A stretch of 64,000 nt of DNA, taken from positions 4,700,501 to 4,764,500 of the forward strand of contig CP126199.1 of the NCBI GenBank assembly GCA_030272155.1, in the 5' to 3' direction. The position numbers and the translations under genes are program-made. Below, piece after piece: positions 1-12,185 of this stretch (within the stretch, counting starts at the first letter, position 1; each line of letters starts with the position of its first letter). The notes under the pieces were generated by a model that saw only the letters and a program-made list of their open reading frames with translations, ran no database searches and had not been told where the DNA came from. Origin of the DNA: Tetradesmus obliquus (lineage: Eukaryota > Chlorophyta > Chlorophyceae > Sphaeropleales > Scenedesmaceae).

Positions 1-19
1 TGACATCCTTTTGTCGCAG

Positions 20-234
20 GCTGGTGCGACAAGTACTGGCGGGACGACTTCACTGAGGAGGAGGCGCGCGCCTTTGTGGTCAAGGCGCTGACACACGCCA
101 TTGCGCGTGATGCCTCCTCGGGCGGCTGCGTGCGCACAGTGACCATCACGCAGGCAGGCGTGAAGCGGGACTTCATCCCAGGCACTAAGCTTGCAGCAAC
201 GTTTGGCGAGCTGCCTACGCCTGCCTCGAGTTGA
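20..234 (+). CDS. PBA1: 20S proteasome subunit beta-1 (PSMB6/PBA1), last exon
   Basis: Only the terminal exon is in the window. An intron ends in CAG at 17-19, and coding runs from 20 to a TGA at 232-234, with its first codon split across the intron. The exon reads GWCDKYWRDDFTEEEARAF, continues through IARDASSGGCVRTV and ends TPASS. This matches the C-terminal part of plant beta-1 (caspase-like) subunits, where the tract after the last core strands reads IARDxxSGGxVRTVxI and leads into a short tail. The catalytic N-terminal threonine and propeptide are upstream of the window, so activity cannot be judged. The protein would be one of the seven beta-ring subunits of the cytosolic and nuclear 20S particle. 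Family assignment is fairly sure; the beta-1 rather than another beta class rests on the SGGxVRT motif. Confidence 0.8.
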
Positions 235-1180
235 GCTGGCTGGTGCTTGCAGCGGCGCAGCAGGGGCGCTGTGGAAGTCGTAGTGTACCACTGTGCACGG
301 TGGTTGTTGAGCTTGTGCTTTGGGACGCAGGCGCGCTTGGTGAGCGCATGTTGGTGCAGCAGCGCTGGGCGTGGCCGCGTCGTGTATGCAGCATGCATGT
401 GAGTGTGCGTAGAGCAGGGTCTTGTCTGCCGTTGGTGCTGCAATGCCCGTGGCACGTTAGCCTTGGATGGTACTAAACAGCAATGGCAGTCACTGGACAA
501 GGATGGCGTGTCATCTGCACAACTTTCTGTATGTTTGCCAGAGCATCACACCTCCCAGCTCTTTTTAGGAAACATCGCCTGCCGGACTGTAGCCCGGTTG
601 CCTTCTGTGTTTTGGCACGCTCTTTGTGTCTTCGTGCAATGCTGGCAATGTCGCATATGGGAGCCTCACACACCAGGGACAGCATTTGGTGCGTTGGTAA
701 CATGATGATGATGCTGATTATGCTTGGCATGCGAGCCAGCCTGGCAGGAGTGGTGCTGTTGGTTCTGGAGTGGTAGTAGTCAATGCAGGGGATCGTGTGT
801 TGAATGAGGAGATCGCGATCTGTATGTCCGAAAGCAGCAATGGTTAACCAGTAAGGCATCATCGCCTTTGCGATGCTACGGCTGATTGCTTAAACGGTCA
901 TCAGTGTTGGACCGTGACCAAAAGAACAGTTACATGCCAGAAACAAGACCGCACGGCATCCTCTGCTTCACATGGTGCTGAAGAGCTCTTGTCAAGTTTG
1001 CACAATCGTTTTCACGTTCAGCTTTTGTCGTCTACTGACTCGGGACCACTTGCGTCATAGCAGATACGGAGCACAGTCGGCCAAAGCAGCCTTAGGCTAG
1101 CAGATTACTATCTCAACTAAAGCTATTGAGCGTTTACAACTGTAATAGCTTCGTTGCTGTGTCAGTGCAGCCATAGAGCA
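235..1180 (+). other. 3' UTR of the proteasome gene and short intergenic gap
   Basis: No coding sequence is supported here. A TGTAA pentamer, the usual polyadenylation signal of chlorophycean algae, occurs at 1141-1145, about 0.9 kb after the stop codon. It is the only one I found between the stop codon and the next gene. If it is used, the mRNA ends only a few tens of bases before the next predicted ATG at 1181, so the promoter of that gene would lie inside this 3' UTR. Confidence 0.45.
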
Positions 1181-2584
1181 ATGAGGCAGGAGGTGACTTC
1201 ACACATCAGAAAAGCTGCAAGCGCACTGAACGCGAACGGATGCGCTGATGATGGAGAGCACGACACAGGGGACATTGGAAGCTTTGCTACAGTGAGTGCA
1301 GCTGCAAGATAGAGCTAGAGCTGATTGCGCGCGCTTCCCCGCTCGCCCTTCTGATGGCACTGTCGCTGTCGTGTGTAATTTCTGCTTGAGCAATGTCAAG
1401 TGCCATTGATTTCAGATACTCCCGGAAGTGCATGATGTGTGGCAGTTTGCGTGGACAGCAGCATGACAAGCAGTAGCATCTGCAATGCTGGCTGCACCTG
1501 CACTGGCGCACCGTCTTGCATTTTTGACAGACAGCTTCCTGTGCAATTGCAGAAAGTGGCAGCTGTGGCCAGAATGTGCAAGATTCCTGACACAGAGGTG
1601 AGTGGCAGTAGCATGCACAGTTTGACATCAGGTGTAATGCTTGTGAAGCAGCAACAGCAGGGCCTGGGGCACCAGCTGGCAGTGCCACAGCACGGCATCC
1701 AGAGCACTTATTTATGCGCATAGGTACAACACCCCCGCGGATTTCCTGGCTTTTTGCATGCAGCATCAAATTGTTTCCTGGTTCCTGCAGGTGCTGTATG
1801 AGGCTGTCGGCCAGGCCACTGGTACCTACAGGCGCAGAAGTTCCTGCGTGCCAGACATAGAGGTTTGCACAGCATACGGGCCAACCTACATGAAGCAGAA
1901 GCAACACAGGCAGTAAGTTGCAACAAAGCGTATTTGAAGACTGGTGGCAGCAGCAGCTCTTTCAATTCTTCGTGCGTCAGATGCAGGTGCAGCACGAGCA
2001 ACGTATCTATCTTGAATGATGCAACGGCAAGCAAGCGAAAGTTCATCATTAGCCAGTGTATGATAGCTGCTCGGACGAGTCGTCTGCGTACCTTGCACTG
2101 GTTCTGTTGCTGCTGCTGCCAATGCCACTGCAGTTGGTACCATGTGGGGCAGAACCACCATCACACCGCAGCACTGCTGCAGAGCAAGTCACCCATGCAG
2201 CAGCAGTTTGCCAACGCACGGCGCCAGCTGCAGCAGGAGTTGCTGCTCAAGGCTCACCAGGGCACGCTTGCACCCGCCAGGGCAGCAGACGAGCTGCTGC
2301 AGAGCTACGGCAGCAACGCCCACAGCGACAAGGCCAGCAGCAGGAGCAGCAACTCCGGCGGCTTGCCTGCGCTGCCTTCCCTGCAGCCCATGACCAGCAG
2401 CGCCAGCAGCAGCGCAGATGCCCCTCTGAGCGGCAGCAGCAGCAGCAGCGAGGAGGAGCTGCAGCCAGGCTTCCAGACTGACTTTGACAGCAGCGACTCT
2501 GCAACATGCACGCCTACGTATGCTGGAGATGAGGCATGCCTGGGGATGCTGCTGGGCACAAGCTTCAGGCGGTGGCAGAAGTAA
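1181..2584 (+). CDS. Spliced gene of unknown function, 261 aa
   Basis: Five exons fit together by phase: 1181-1291, 1416-1450, 1531-1597, 1791-1912 and 2134-2584, giving 262 codons with the stop. Donors are GTGAGT, GTGGAC, GTGAGT and GTAAGT, and acceptors are TTTCAG, GACAG, CTGCAG and CTGCAG. The first ~120 residues are well ordered and contain FATILPEVHDVWQFA, VAAVARMCKIPDTE, VLYEAVGQATGTYRRR and a His-rich stretch around KQKQHRHWYHVGQNHHH. The rest is predicted disordered: Gln/Ala helices, a Ser run, an acidic Ser/Asp segment and a short hydrophobic end before RRWQK. I do not recognise a family. The 35-nt second exon has the weakest splice sites. The His-rich stretch could bind metal, but that is a guess. 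Confidence 0.55.
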
Positions 2585-5262
2585 GGTGGGAGCAGCAGAA
2601 CGTAAGGCGTCCTTGTGTACCTTCACAACACCTTGGTTTGTGCTGAACTACTGGGCTTGCAGTGTTCTTTGCAGTGTTGTTTTTGTTCTGGTGACGAGGC
2701 TTGCTCACTGCAGCAGCCTGCCAATTGCCAGCATGCCAAGGGCATGGCTTGCAATGGCGCTGTGTGTGCATGCCATGAAACCAGCATGGCTGCCAAGAGT
2801 GGAGCCTTTCTACAGTGACAGGTGGTGCCAGCAGCTCCAAGCAGGCTGCTGGAGCATGCTAGGACCTGCGGCGTCTGAGTGTGTGCATACGAGCGTGTGT
2901 GCTGGTGATGTGGACGCTCACAAGCGCAATGGGTATGAAGGTTGATGGCATAGAGACGTCTCTGCGTCAATATAGTCTGACACTGACATGAACAACTGTT
3001 GTTGGCATGGGCAATGGTGATGAGCACTTGAAGCACTGGTTTTACAAGGATATTGAGCAGTCTTCTCTCTGGACCTGCTCGACGTTGTGGGTTTGCCAGC
3101 ACTGTCCTTGTGCTTGCTTTTGCGAACCCAACCCTGCTGCATCAGCGCAGGAAGGTGGTTGCTTGCCTATCTGTGACGGTGACGATTCTCTGATGCTTCA
3201 GGCATGTGACTCCCGATTTCGTGTGTGCACTATTGTTTTGGCAGGAACACTGTCTGCGTTCACGATTGTTGTCAGAATGTACTGCGCTCAGCGCCAGGCT
3301 TGCTGAGCGCGAAGCAGTCTAAGACAGGGGGTTTGCCCCATGTTCGGGCCTGGAGTGTCCGCAAACTGTGTGCTGTTATACAGGTGTTTGTGGAAAGCTG
3401 GTATACTTGACTATCTGTGAGTGCAATGGAAGACCGTTTTGCCCAAGGCACATTGTGTTGACGTTCCATTTGATTCGTCTGTGCACTGCGGCGTGCATGT
3501 CCTGCCTGACTGCTCCTAGCCACTGTCGGCCTTGAAGAAGGCTGCTGTGCATGCTGCTCAGTCACTTGGGCACCGCTATGATGATGGTTCTGCGCAGCAG
3601 ATGCTGAGTGCTGCATTTGATGAAGGTCTGGCTGCGCCACGTGGGCGTTCAGTCGCCAGCAGCTTGCTGCAGCGGATATGACGCAGCACAGCAGGCCTAT
3701 TCAGCGCAGTACGTGTGCGAGCGTTGTGTTCTGTTGAACTGCTCATGCTGACAATTTGTCAGCACAGGACAGGCGCATGTGGCTGTGGCCGCCTCCTGCT
3801 GGTTTTGTATATGCCAAATCGGTTGTGACGCTGACGTGCGGCACACTAAGCCTGCGCTTGGCCAGTTGTTCTACAACACTTGCGGCAATCAGTTGCTGCA
3901 ACGGCTAATCATGCGTGAGGCTGCTGCTGCTGCAGCTCCAACTTTGTTTGCCCTTACTGCTTGGCACTTGACTGCATGTCTTCAGAGTACGTGGTTTGAG
4001 CGTGTACACTGGCGGTCATGTTGGGCTGATGTCTGGTGCGGCACCAGCGCTAGCATACTGTGCTGTTGCAGATAAGCAGGCTATATGAGAGCAGCTTGAC
4101 GTCAGCTCTGTCATCTGCAAAGCACATGCGTTTTGCGCGAGAAGCACCCAAAAGCCAGCGTTGCTGCGTGACGTGGAGACTGCCACACGTCGAGGTGACA
4201 CAACACGCGGCTGTTGTCGGCATGCATGCATGGTGCACTGCTAGTGCTAAGAGCGTTGACCAGTCGACAGTGCCAAGTACTGTGCGTTGTTTGAACTGCA
4301 AGACTTGATGGGGCGGCAAACACATGCATTGATGACTTGGTCACCACCAGAGTGTGAGGGTGACATGCTGTCAGAGCTAAAGCACTTTGCGCAGGGATGA
4401 GGTTGTGTGATCACTGTGCTTGGAGTGAGCAGAGGTTTATGAGGATCGTGGTGATGAACAGTTGTGTGTGCTTGCGGTGTGGAAACAAGCTGTGGAGACG
4501 TGTGGGTGTTAACATGGAGTTTTCAGAGTTTTTTAGCATGTAAAGCAGATGGAAATAGTATGGTGTGTACACACATTTGGGGGTGCCATGCTCTGGTAGC
4601 TGCAGCTGCTGCGTCTGGTTCTGAGGGTCGTGGGTTTATGCCGCCCTTCGCAGGATGCTGTGAAAGGATATGGCATTGGCATGCAGAATGCTGTAAATAT
4701 CAAGGTCATGCAATCCTTCGCTGTTGATTAATCCTGCTGCTGCAATATGCTTGCCTGCAGCATGCTGTACTGCACACCGCCCCAAGCTGCTGCTGCAGCA
4801 GCCAAACTTGCGATAGCCAGCTGCGCACCTGCCAGTACTCACCCTGGTATCACCTGACACAGCACTGCAAGTGGCGGTAGTGCACCCAGCACACAAGCAT
4901 CAGCGACGGCTATACCTCAGCGCATACAAAGGTGTTACTGAGGACAGACAAGCACAGCGGGGCTCATTCACACCGAGTGTACTGCGACAGGGCAGCTCAG
5001 CAGAACAGCATCAGCAAGTAAGCACACTAAGCAGACTGCTACACTGCAAGACCTCGAAGTTCAACATTGCAGCGTTTTCAACAAGAGACATAAGCCGTGT
5101 GCTTGGGCCAGTAATGAAAAGCAATTCGGCTCGAGCCCTGAACCCGAGCCACCATAGTGCCTGTGCTGCTAAGGCCCAGCGCAGCACCTAGTTCGGTCCT
5201 TTTGCAGCTGAAGCTGCACATTCACCTGTGTGTGTATTTGCTGCCAAGGGGCTCACCACAAG
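2585..5262. other. Non-coding 2.7 kb between the unknown gene and RPS4
   Basis: No open frame on either strand reads like protein across a plausible splice pattern. TGTAA pentamers at about 4540 and 4692 could end the upstream transcript, but both are distant from the stop codon at 2584. The final 100 bases before 5263 are probably the RPS4 5' UTR. A TTTTGCAG near 5203-5210 could end an intron in that leader. Confidence 0.4.
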
Positions 5263-8200
5263 ATGGTGCGCGGTCCCAAGAAGCACATGAAGAGGCTGAA
5301 TGCCCCCTCCCACTGGATGTTGGACAAGCTGGGTGGCATCTTCGTGAGTAAAACAACTGGCGCGCATGCAGTCTGGCTCAGCCTGCTGCTGGGTTAGGCT
5401 GCTACGGCTGCTGAGATGATACAGCTGCGACGCCCTGCTGGAGCTTAGCGCAGTGCCAGTGCGGATCGGAACCAAAACAGTAACTACTGGAGCAGCGATC
5501 GGGTGTTATAGCAGCCGTGACCTGGAGCAGACGCTTTGGTGCTCACAGCAGCAGCCCACCAGCAGACCCGCCACCGTTCAACATCATGAGGACGCTGCAT
5601 CGGCCGTTTGGTGGCTTGTAAAGCCATGTGGATGCTAATCTGGGTGCTTGTGCTGCATGCAGGCCCCCAAGCCTTCCCCTGGCCCGCACAAGCAGCGCGA
5701 GTGCCTGCCACTGCTGCTGGTGCTGCGCAACCGCCTCAAGTGAGTGCAGCGGCACCAGGCACAGTCATATCTCAGGCAGCAGGGCTTAGTGGCAGCAGGG
5801 GTTGGTGGAGTTGCAGCCGGGAACTGCAACTGCAGCAGCGGCAGAGCGTAGTGCAGCAGTAGCAGCACTGCTCGTTGCGCAACATGGTGCAGCACAGCCC
5901 GGAGCGAGCGGCAGCTGCGATGCAACAACAGCAGCTGCAACGGCTTTCGCAGCAGCTTCAAGATAAGCAGCTCACAGCAGCAGGCGTGGGCGCAGCTCAA
6001 AGTAGCTGGCGCAGCAGTAGCAGCTGCTGCTGTTGCGTGCGCTCCTGCAAGGGCTGCTGCAGCACAGCCGGGCTGCGAGCACAGCTAGGCTGCGCGCGCA
6101 TGCCGCCGATCACGCACATCAATGCGTGCATGCATAGCAACAAAAAGCAGGGCAGCTGCGAAGCCACTAGCGGCCAGCTGACCATGAGGGCAGCAGGCTG
6201 CAGACCAGTCCACAGCAGCAGTGCGTATGAACAGCTAAAACCACTAGCTGTTGCTTGCTGTCTCCCCAGCAGCTGCGGGAAGCTCCATAGCCAGCCCCTG
6301 TTCCTGCATGCTGCAGTGCATGCATCCCCACACCATGCGTCAACACCATCACCAAGCACCTCAACATTGCTACACGCGCCATTTGTATCCGCCTCACCCC
6401 GCAGGTATGCGCTGACCGGCAAGGAGGTGAAGATGATCCTGATGCAGCGCCTGGTGCGCGTGGACGGCAAGGTGCGCACCGACACCACCTACCCCGCCGG
6501 CTTCATGGACGTCATCGAGCTGGAGAAGACCAACGAGCACTTCAGGTGATTAGCGGCGGTGCGGCAGTACAAACTGTTAGCCCTGGTGTAGCAGTGCAAA
6601 TGGTTCTGCAGGGGCAGCAGCGCTGCGATACAGCCAGTGGATGCTGGCTGCTGGGGATGTGTTCTTGCGTGTGTTGATCATCTTGCAGCTGTGCTCGCGC
6701 TTGGGAATGTTCATTGGCTGGCGTAATGCATGTTTGGGGCATGTTGGGTGCTGTGGTCAGGCATTGTCATAGGCCTCTGCATGCAATGGCAAGCAGGCAT
6801 GGGCTCTGGACCTGCAGCAGTGGCCTGGCATTTTAACGAAGACAGCTGTCCTGGAAGCTTCAATTGCAGCAGTAGCAGCTGCTGCCTGCGGACATGCAGT
6901 GGCTGCGAGCACCGGCAGCAGGCACAGCAGCAGCGCGCAAAGGCAGTGATGGTGCTGCCTTCTCTTATTCACGCTGGATCAAGAAGCAGCGGACTGGCAG
7001 CAGCCATCAGCTTTGTCGGCAGCAGCAGCACAGGCGCACTGCAGCAACGCCTGCGAGGGGCTGCGGCAGCTGCAGCAAGCAGTAAACGGTTGCTGTGGTT
7101 CCTGCAGTGGTTGCAGAGGGATCTTCCTGTCGCCATCCCAGCAGCAACAACCGTAGCAGAAGCAGCAAGAGCAGAAGCATCAACGACAGTTGCTGGCTGG
7201 CGCTGTTGGCATCAACAGCAGCAGCAGGGGGTTTGTCCCTTTCCTGCAGCACACCCTCTGCGCATGGCTGCTGGCAGTGGGTTGGGGTGCTGTTGAAGCA
7301 GTTGGCAGTGTAGCTGGTAGTCCAGAGCTGCAACTGGCACCCAGCACTTGCAGGATGAGTGAGTGCAGTGTTTGCAGGTGTGACAGGTCGTTTCACACTC
7401 TCAAACACTGCAATAACTCACCCTGCTGCTTGCTCTGCCTCTTTTCACACCCGCAGGCTGGTGTTTGACACCAAGGGCGGTTTCGTGGTGCACCGCATCA
7501 CCCGCAATCAGATATGCCATTCAAAACATGCCATTTAACATGTCCTCCACTTGCTGTGCCTGCTTCTTCCCTCGCAGGCTGGTGTTTGACACCAAGGGCC
7601 GCTTCGTGGTGCACCGCATCACCGTTTAACCATCAACACGCAATCAATCTGCCGCTGCTGACGCCGCATGTTTCTGCAGGCTGGTGTTTGACACCAAGGG
7701 CCGCTTTGTGGTGCACCGCATCACCGGCCAGTAACTTGCCATCAGAACATGCCATCAGAACATGCCATCAAAACATGCTGTTAACACGTGCCATCAAAAC
7801 ATGTCACTAACATGCCCTCCACTTGCTGCTCCTGCGCAGGCTGGTGTTCGACACCAAGGGCCGCTTTGTGGTGCACCGCATCACCCCCGAGGAGGCCAGC
7901 TACAAGCTGTGCAAGGTGCGCCGCATGCAGTTTGGCAAGGGAGGCATCCCCTACATCGCCACGCACGACGGCCGCACGCTGCGCTACCCTGACCCCGACA
8001 TCAAGGAGCAGGACACCGTCATGCTGGACCTGGAGACCGGTGAGTTGTTTTTAGCTTGAGTCGTTAGTTTGACTTGATTGTAAGTGCTCAGGGAGGAGCT
8101 TTGTCAGCCATCAGGACACGAGGCTGGCTCCCAGCCACAGGGGTGTCACACACAGTCACCGCTGCATGCGCTACAGCATCTAGTGTCACCGCCAGTTGTA

Positions 8201-8892
8201 ACGTGCTGCTGCTGCATGCCTGGCTAGCGCCTTCGGCCCCTGGCAGCCTCTGAACATTCACAAGCACATAACACCTGACTGTCATGCTTGGTCAAACTGT
8301 GGTCAAACTTTGACTATTGCAGGCAAGATCAAGGACTTCATCAAGTTTGACCTGGGCAACCTGGCCATGGTGACTGGCGGCCACAACAACGGCCGCGTGG
8401 GCACCATCGTGCACAAGGAGCGCCACAGGTGCGGCGGCTGACAAACCCTAACAACCTTGTTTGCAGGACGGCAATGTTTTGTGTGATTAGCAGCTGCTGC
8501 TGGTTGTACAAGCTTGAGACTGCTGCAGTATGGCTGTGCTTGTGGAGCAGTGTGCAGTGACTGGCAGACGCGTCTTGTGAGCTGCTTGTGTCGCATAAGC
8601 CTGGCGACCTTGCTAGCAGCTGCACTTTCATCTGCCAATTCCTGTTGCGGCCGCGAGCCATGCTAATCGAGCTGTTCTCCTCATCCATGCTTTGTCTGCT
8701 GCGCCGTGTTTGGTGTGCAGGGGCGGTCACGACATCGTGCACATTGAGGACGCTGCCGGCAACCGCTTCGCCACCCGCATCAGCAACGTGTTTGTGATCG
8801 GCAAGGGCAACAAGCCCCTCATCAGCCTGCCCAAGGGCAAGGGGGTGCGCCTGACCATCCTGCAGGAGCAGGCCAAGCGCTACACTGCATAA
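5263..8892 (+). CDS. RPS4: 40S ribosomal protein S4 (eS4)
   Basis: Six exons join in phase: 5263-5343, 5663-5739, 6405-6545, 7840-8039, 8323-8428 and 8721-8892, giving 258 aa. Animal and plant eS4 has about 260-263. The start [18 protein letters not shown], the segment YPAGFMDVI, the tract [20 protein letters not shown], the KOW-type stretch [15 protein letters not shown] and the ending [11 protein letters not shown] are diagnostic of eS4. The protein is a structural component of the small subunit body with S4-like and KOW RNA-binding parts. Intron 3 (6546-7839) is unusual: it carries three extra copies of the first 46 bases of exon 4, each behind its own CAG acceptor. The full exon 4 at 7840 is the only copy that continues in frame. 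Assignment is certain; the use of the extra acceptors is unknown. Confidence 0.97.
7457..7725 (+). repeat. Three echoes of the start of RPS4 exon 4 (acceptor side)
   Basis: Copies lie at 7457-7502, 7578-7623 and 7680-7725; the true exon start is 7840-7885. Each is 46 bases, each directly follows a CAG acceptor, and all three stop matching at the same base (after the codons for RIT). Differences are few and nearly all synonymous; only copy 1 changes an amino acid (R to G). The spacers share motifs such as gccatcaaaacatgcc and the acceptor-proximal ctccacttgctg. Splicing into any of them leads to a stop codon within 12 codons after the copy. Confidence 0.92.
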
Positions 8893-9996
8893 GCAGCTGC
8901 TGCGCGGTTTCGGCAGCAGCGGCTGTGTGTTGGCCAGGCGAGGGCTTGCTGCAGCTGCTGAGGCTGGCTTGCAGTGGGGTGGACGAAGGAGACAGCAGCA
9001 GCAGGGCGGCAGCGGCGCGCAACTGGGGGCTGCGCGCGTGCTGCTGCGGCTGCTGCTTGGGCTGCAGCAGCTGTCAGCAGGAGCAGAACGCGACGCGATA
9101 GGTGCTACTTAGCTGGCGGCGTTGCAAGGCTTGGTAACTAATCTTCCACACAAGCAATGCAAGGTCTCATTCAAGCATCTGACTAAGTGTTATGTTGTAT
9201 TGTGTTTGCAAGTTTAGACTTTGATGGATTCTGCTTGCAGCAACTTGCACTAGCCCGTGGTTTGAATTGTTACCCTCTGCCGCAGTGGCACCTACTGTAT
9301 GGAGTTTAGGTGAAGGCAGAACCCAAACAACACAGCTGGAAATCATGCCGCACTACAGTAATGCCCCAATACCTGGTGCTGCAATCACAGCAGACACACT
9401 GGCAGTGCGCCGCGTCACTGCAGAGCCACCGGCACACAAATTTTTCTGTCAACAATAAAAAACGGTGCAATGGCACTGCAGCCTACATCAATGCCAGCGG
9501 CCACTACAGCAAATAGACAGGCCACATCAGCAGCAGCGCGTGCCATGCCATCTGGCAGATGCTCCTGCAGCTCACCAACCAACTAGCAGTTGGCGGGCTG
9601 ATGATGCAAGACACAGTGAGACCGCCACAGCCAGGAATACAACTCTGAAAGGGCCCTGTGCGGCTGTGCTCACTTTAAGACGCATGCCTGCCAACGCCAT
9701 GCAAAACCGCTTGCGCAACTGATGACCACGCACTCTCGAGGCTGACCAGGGCATCGCAGCGTCCGTGGCAGCTTGATTGTATGCTGCGCCACTTGCAGCA
9801 ATGCCCCACCTTCACTCGTTGCTTCAGCACCATATAAGGAAAGTTGCCGAATTGCATTCATTACAAGCATCAGCATCATGCAACATAATGCGCACTCACA
9901 TGGCAAGGAGTGGTCCCCCGAAAGGCCACCGTGGCTGCTGAACCTCAGATTAGCATGTGCAGCTCCTGCTTCTGCTCCTACGTCGTCTAGTATTAC

Positions 9997-10433
9997 CTGC
10001 AACCATAACAACACCTGGTCAGCGCCGTCCCGAAGAGCCACGATGCCCTTCGGGGGCAACGGCACTGACAGTCTTCCATCCTCTTGTAGTCCTTGGTAGC
10101 CTGGGTAGTGACACCTTGTCAGTGACGCCACTTGGTTGACACCGTAGCTCAGATTGAAGGTGAAGTTTTCCTCGCAAGAAGCACCCCCTCCCTCTCCAAC
10201 CCACACTGCACTGCGAGCTGCGGAACGCTTGTGTACAGCACATCGGCTGCAACCATAACAACACCTGGTCAGCGCCGTCCCGAAGAGCCACGATGCCCTT
10301 CGGGGGCAACGGCACTGACAGTCTTCCATCCTCTTGTAGTCCTTGGTAGCCTGGGTAGTGACACCTTGTCAGTGACGCCACTTGGTTGACACCGCAGCTC
10401 AGATTGAAGGTGAAGTTTTCCTCGCAAGAAGCA
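9997..10433 (-). repeat. 187-bp direct repeat, two copies at 250-bp spacing
   Basis: Copies at 9997-10183 and 10247-10433 are almost identical; I see one difference, t/c at 10145/10395. On the - strand one frame is open through both copies and encodes a peptide containing NQVASLTRCHYPGYQGLQ and VPLPPKGIVALRDGADQV. I do not recognise the family. The near-identity implies a recent duplication or gene conversion. It may be a fragment of a transposable element. Confidence 0.85.
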
Positions 10434-10436
10434 GGA

Positions 10437-11250
10437 GTGGCAGTAGTGTAAATTGCATGTAATGGGGGAATGTGTATGCCTGCTTTACCGTTTCGTACTA
10501 CTGTCATTCAAAGTTGACTGTCCTAGTGGCCATGTATGGCATGTTGTAAATTTTGTCGTCCTTTATCAGACGACGGGCGCTCAGCGCTCCCCATCGTCAC
10601 GTGCGAGTGATCGTATGGGATGTGTTATATGCATTGAGGATACCTCCTTGGTGTATGAGCACCTACTCTTCCCTTGACAGTATAGGCATGTGTTAGTTCC
10701 TTATTATATAACCGTAACTCCCAGTTCATGAGTGCGTCAGTACATGCAAAAAGTCAGGTGTAACGTGTAGGTGTGAAATAAATATCGCGTACATTGTATG
10801 GGCAGCCTGTGCTGCTCTGGGCCGCCTGGTATCTGCACCATCTTGCAGGATTTCTTTCACGCACTACAAAAATCCTAGTACCTGCTACACCAACAGGTGT
10901 GCCAGGTACACCAGACAGCAAAATCCACGTAACCCCCCCCCCTCCCCCCCCCCCCCCAACAAAAAAAAAACCAAAAAACTGCACAGAACCACTCAGTGTT
11001 GGTTTTCACCAACACTGCTAGTCTCCAAACCCTTCCTCCCAAACCCGATGCTGCGACGACATGTAGGCTGTGTATGTGTGCACAAAACATTCATGAAAAA
11101 AGCATCGCCCAGCAACGTGTACCTTCGAACGCCCCACTTTCCGGTGTTTGCTCCTCTCAGAGCAGGCCACACCACACGCCCAACCTGCCCGTCACCCTCC
11201 CCCAGAACAGACGCATACCACGATAACACAACATCAAAACATAATCCACC
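10437..11250. other. Compositionally foreign AT-richer patch with poly-C and poly-A tracts
   Basis: Unlike its flanks this stretch lacks CTG/CAG repeats and is visibly richer in A and T. It contains a long C tract broken by one T (about 10937-10958) followed by A runs to about 10977, and then a hairpin at 10995-11016 (agtgttggt / accaacact, loop tttc). No reading frame with recognisable protein is present. A degenerate mobile element insertion is possible, but I see no terminal repeats or target-site duplication that prove it. Confidence 0.35.
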
Positions 11251-12185
11251 ACAAACAACATCGCCGCTGCTGTCGCGGCTGTTGCTGTTGTTGTTGCTGT
11301 TGCTGCTGCTGCCGCCACTGCATATAGCAGGCAGATGCTGTTGTTCTGGAAAGCCCGCATACTGACTGTGTGGCAGCCGATGTAGGTGCTCCGGCTGCTC
11401 TAGTCACTGTAGATGTCAATGGGTGGCCCAACATCCAGTCCCCATGCCACTAACTGCTAACTGCTGCGTGATGCTGATAGCAAGGTGCGCTGCTGTCTGT
11501 GTGGCAGACATGTGGTTTGTCTGCTGCTGCTGGACCAGGCAAGCACCGTGCCGTGTGTACAGTGCCAAAGCAGCGTAACGAGAGCAGCAGCCAAACAGCC
11601 TGCTGCTTGGAGGCCAGACAAACTACTTGACAGTAGAAAACACGCATGGACCGCACGAGTACTGCAGCCAACGGGGAGGCAACGCACGTAAGAGCAGCGC
11701 CCCTTGCGCCGCAGTCATGCAGGCAGTGCTGCGTGCAACCTAAAGTGAAGCAAAGCCAGGCCAAATCATTATAGGCCTAGGCCAGCTTGGCAGGTCACAC
11801 AATCCAACCCAGAAACCTGCAGCCTGCAGTGCAACACTGGTGACTGCAGGCGCCTATATAAACATGTCTGATCGCAAATCATAACAACAGCTGCTGATGG
11901 TGTTCAAAGCCCGCCGACCGTAACCAGCAGCCGTACCAAGCAAGGCCCTGCCGCTGCTACTGTCCTGCCTGCTGACCGCAGCAACATCCCCGGTTATCGT
12001 ACAGCAGCTGCAGCACCTCAACCCAAAGCCGCGCTGCTTCAATCAACCCTGCATTGCATAATGTCATTGGCGCAGCTGGCGGCCGCAGCCGCTAGATGCC
12101 AACGCCTTCTTCTCCTGCTGCTGCTGCTGCTGCTGCAAACACCCAGCTGGTACAAGACTTGTGACACCAGTTGTCATAACACTTG

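Larger units (their letters stand above)
8893..12185. other. Intergenic region between RPS4 and the ATP-grasp gene
   Basis: This stretch holds the 3' UTR of RPS4 and, at its right end, the 3' UTR of the - strand gene that stops at 12186. No gene is recognisable. It contains a 187-bp direct repeat (9997-10433), an AT-richer patch with long C and A tracts (about 10437-11250) and a 9-bp perfect hairpin with a 4-base loop at 10995-11016. I found no TGTAA in the first 1.5 kb after the RPS4 stop; the first are at about 10447 and 10457. Confidence 0.5.
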
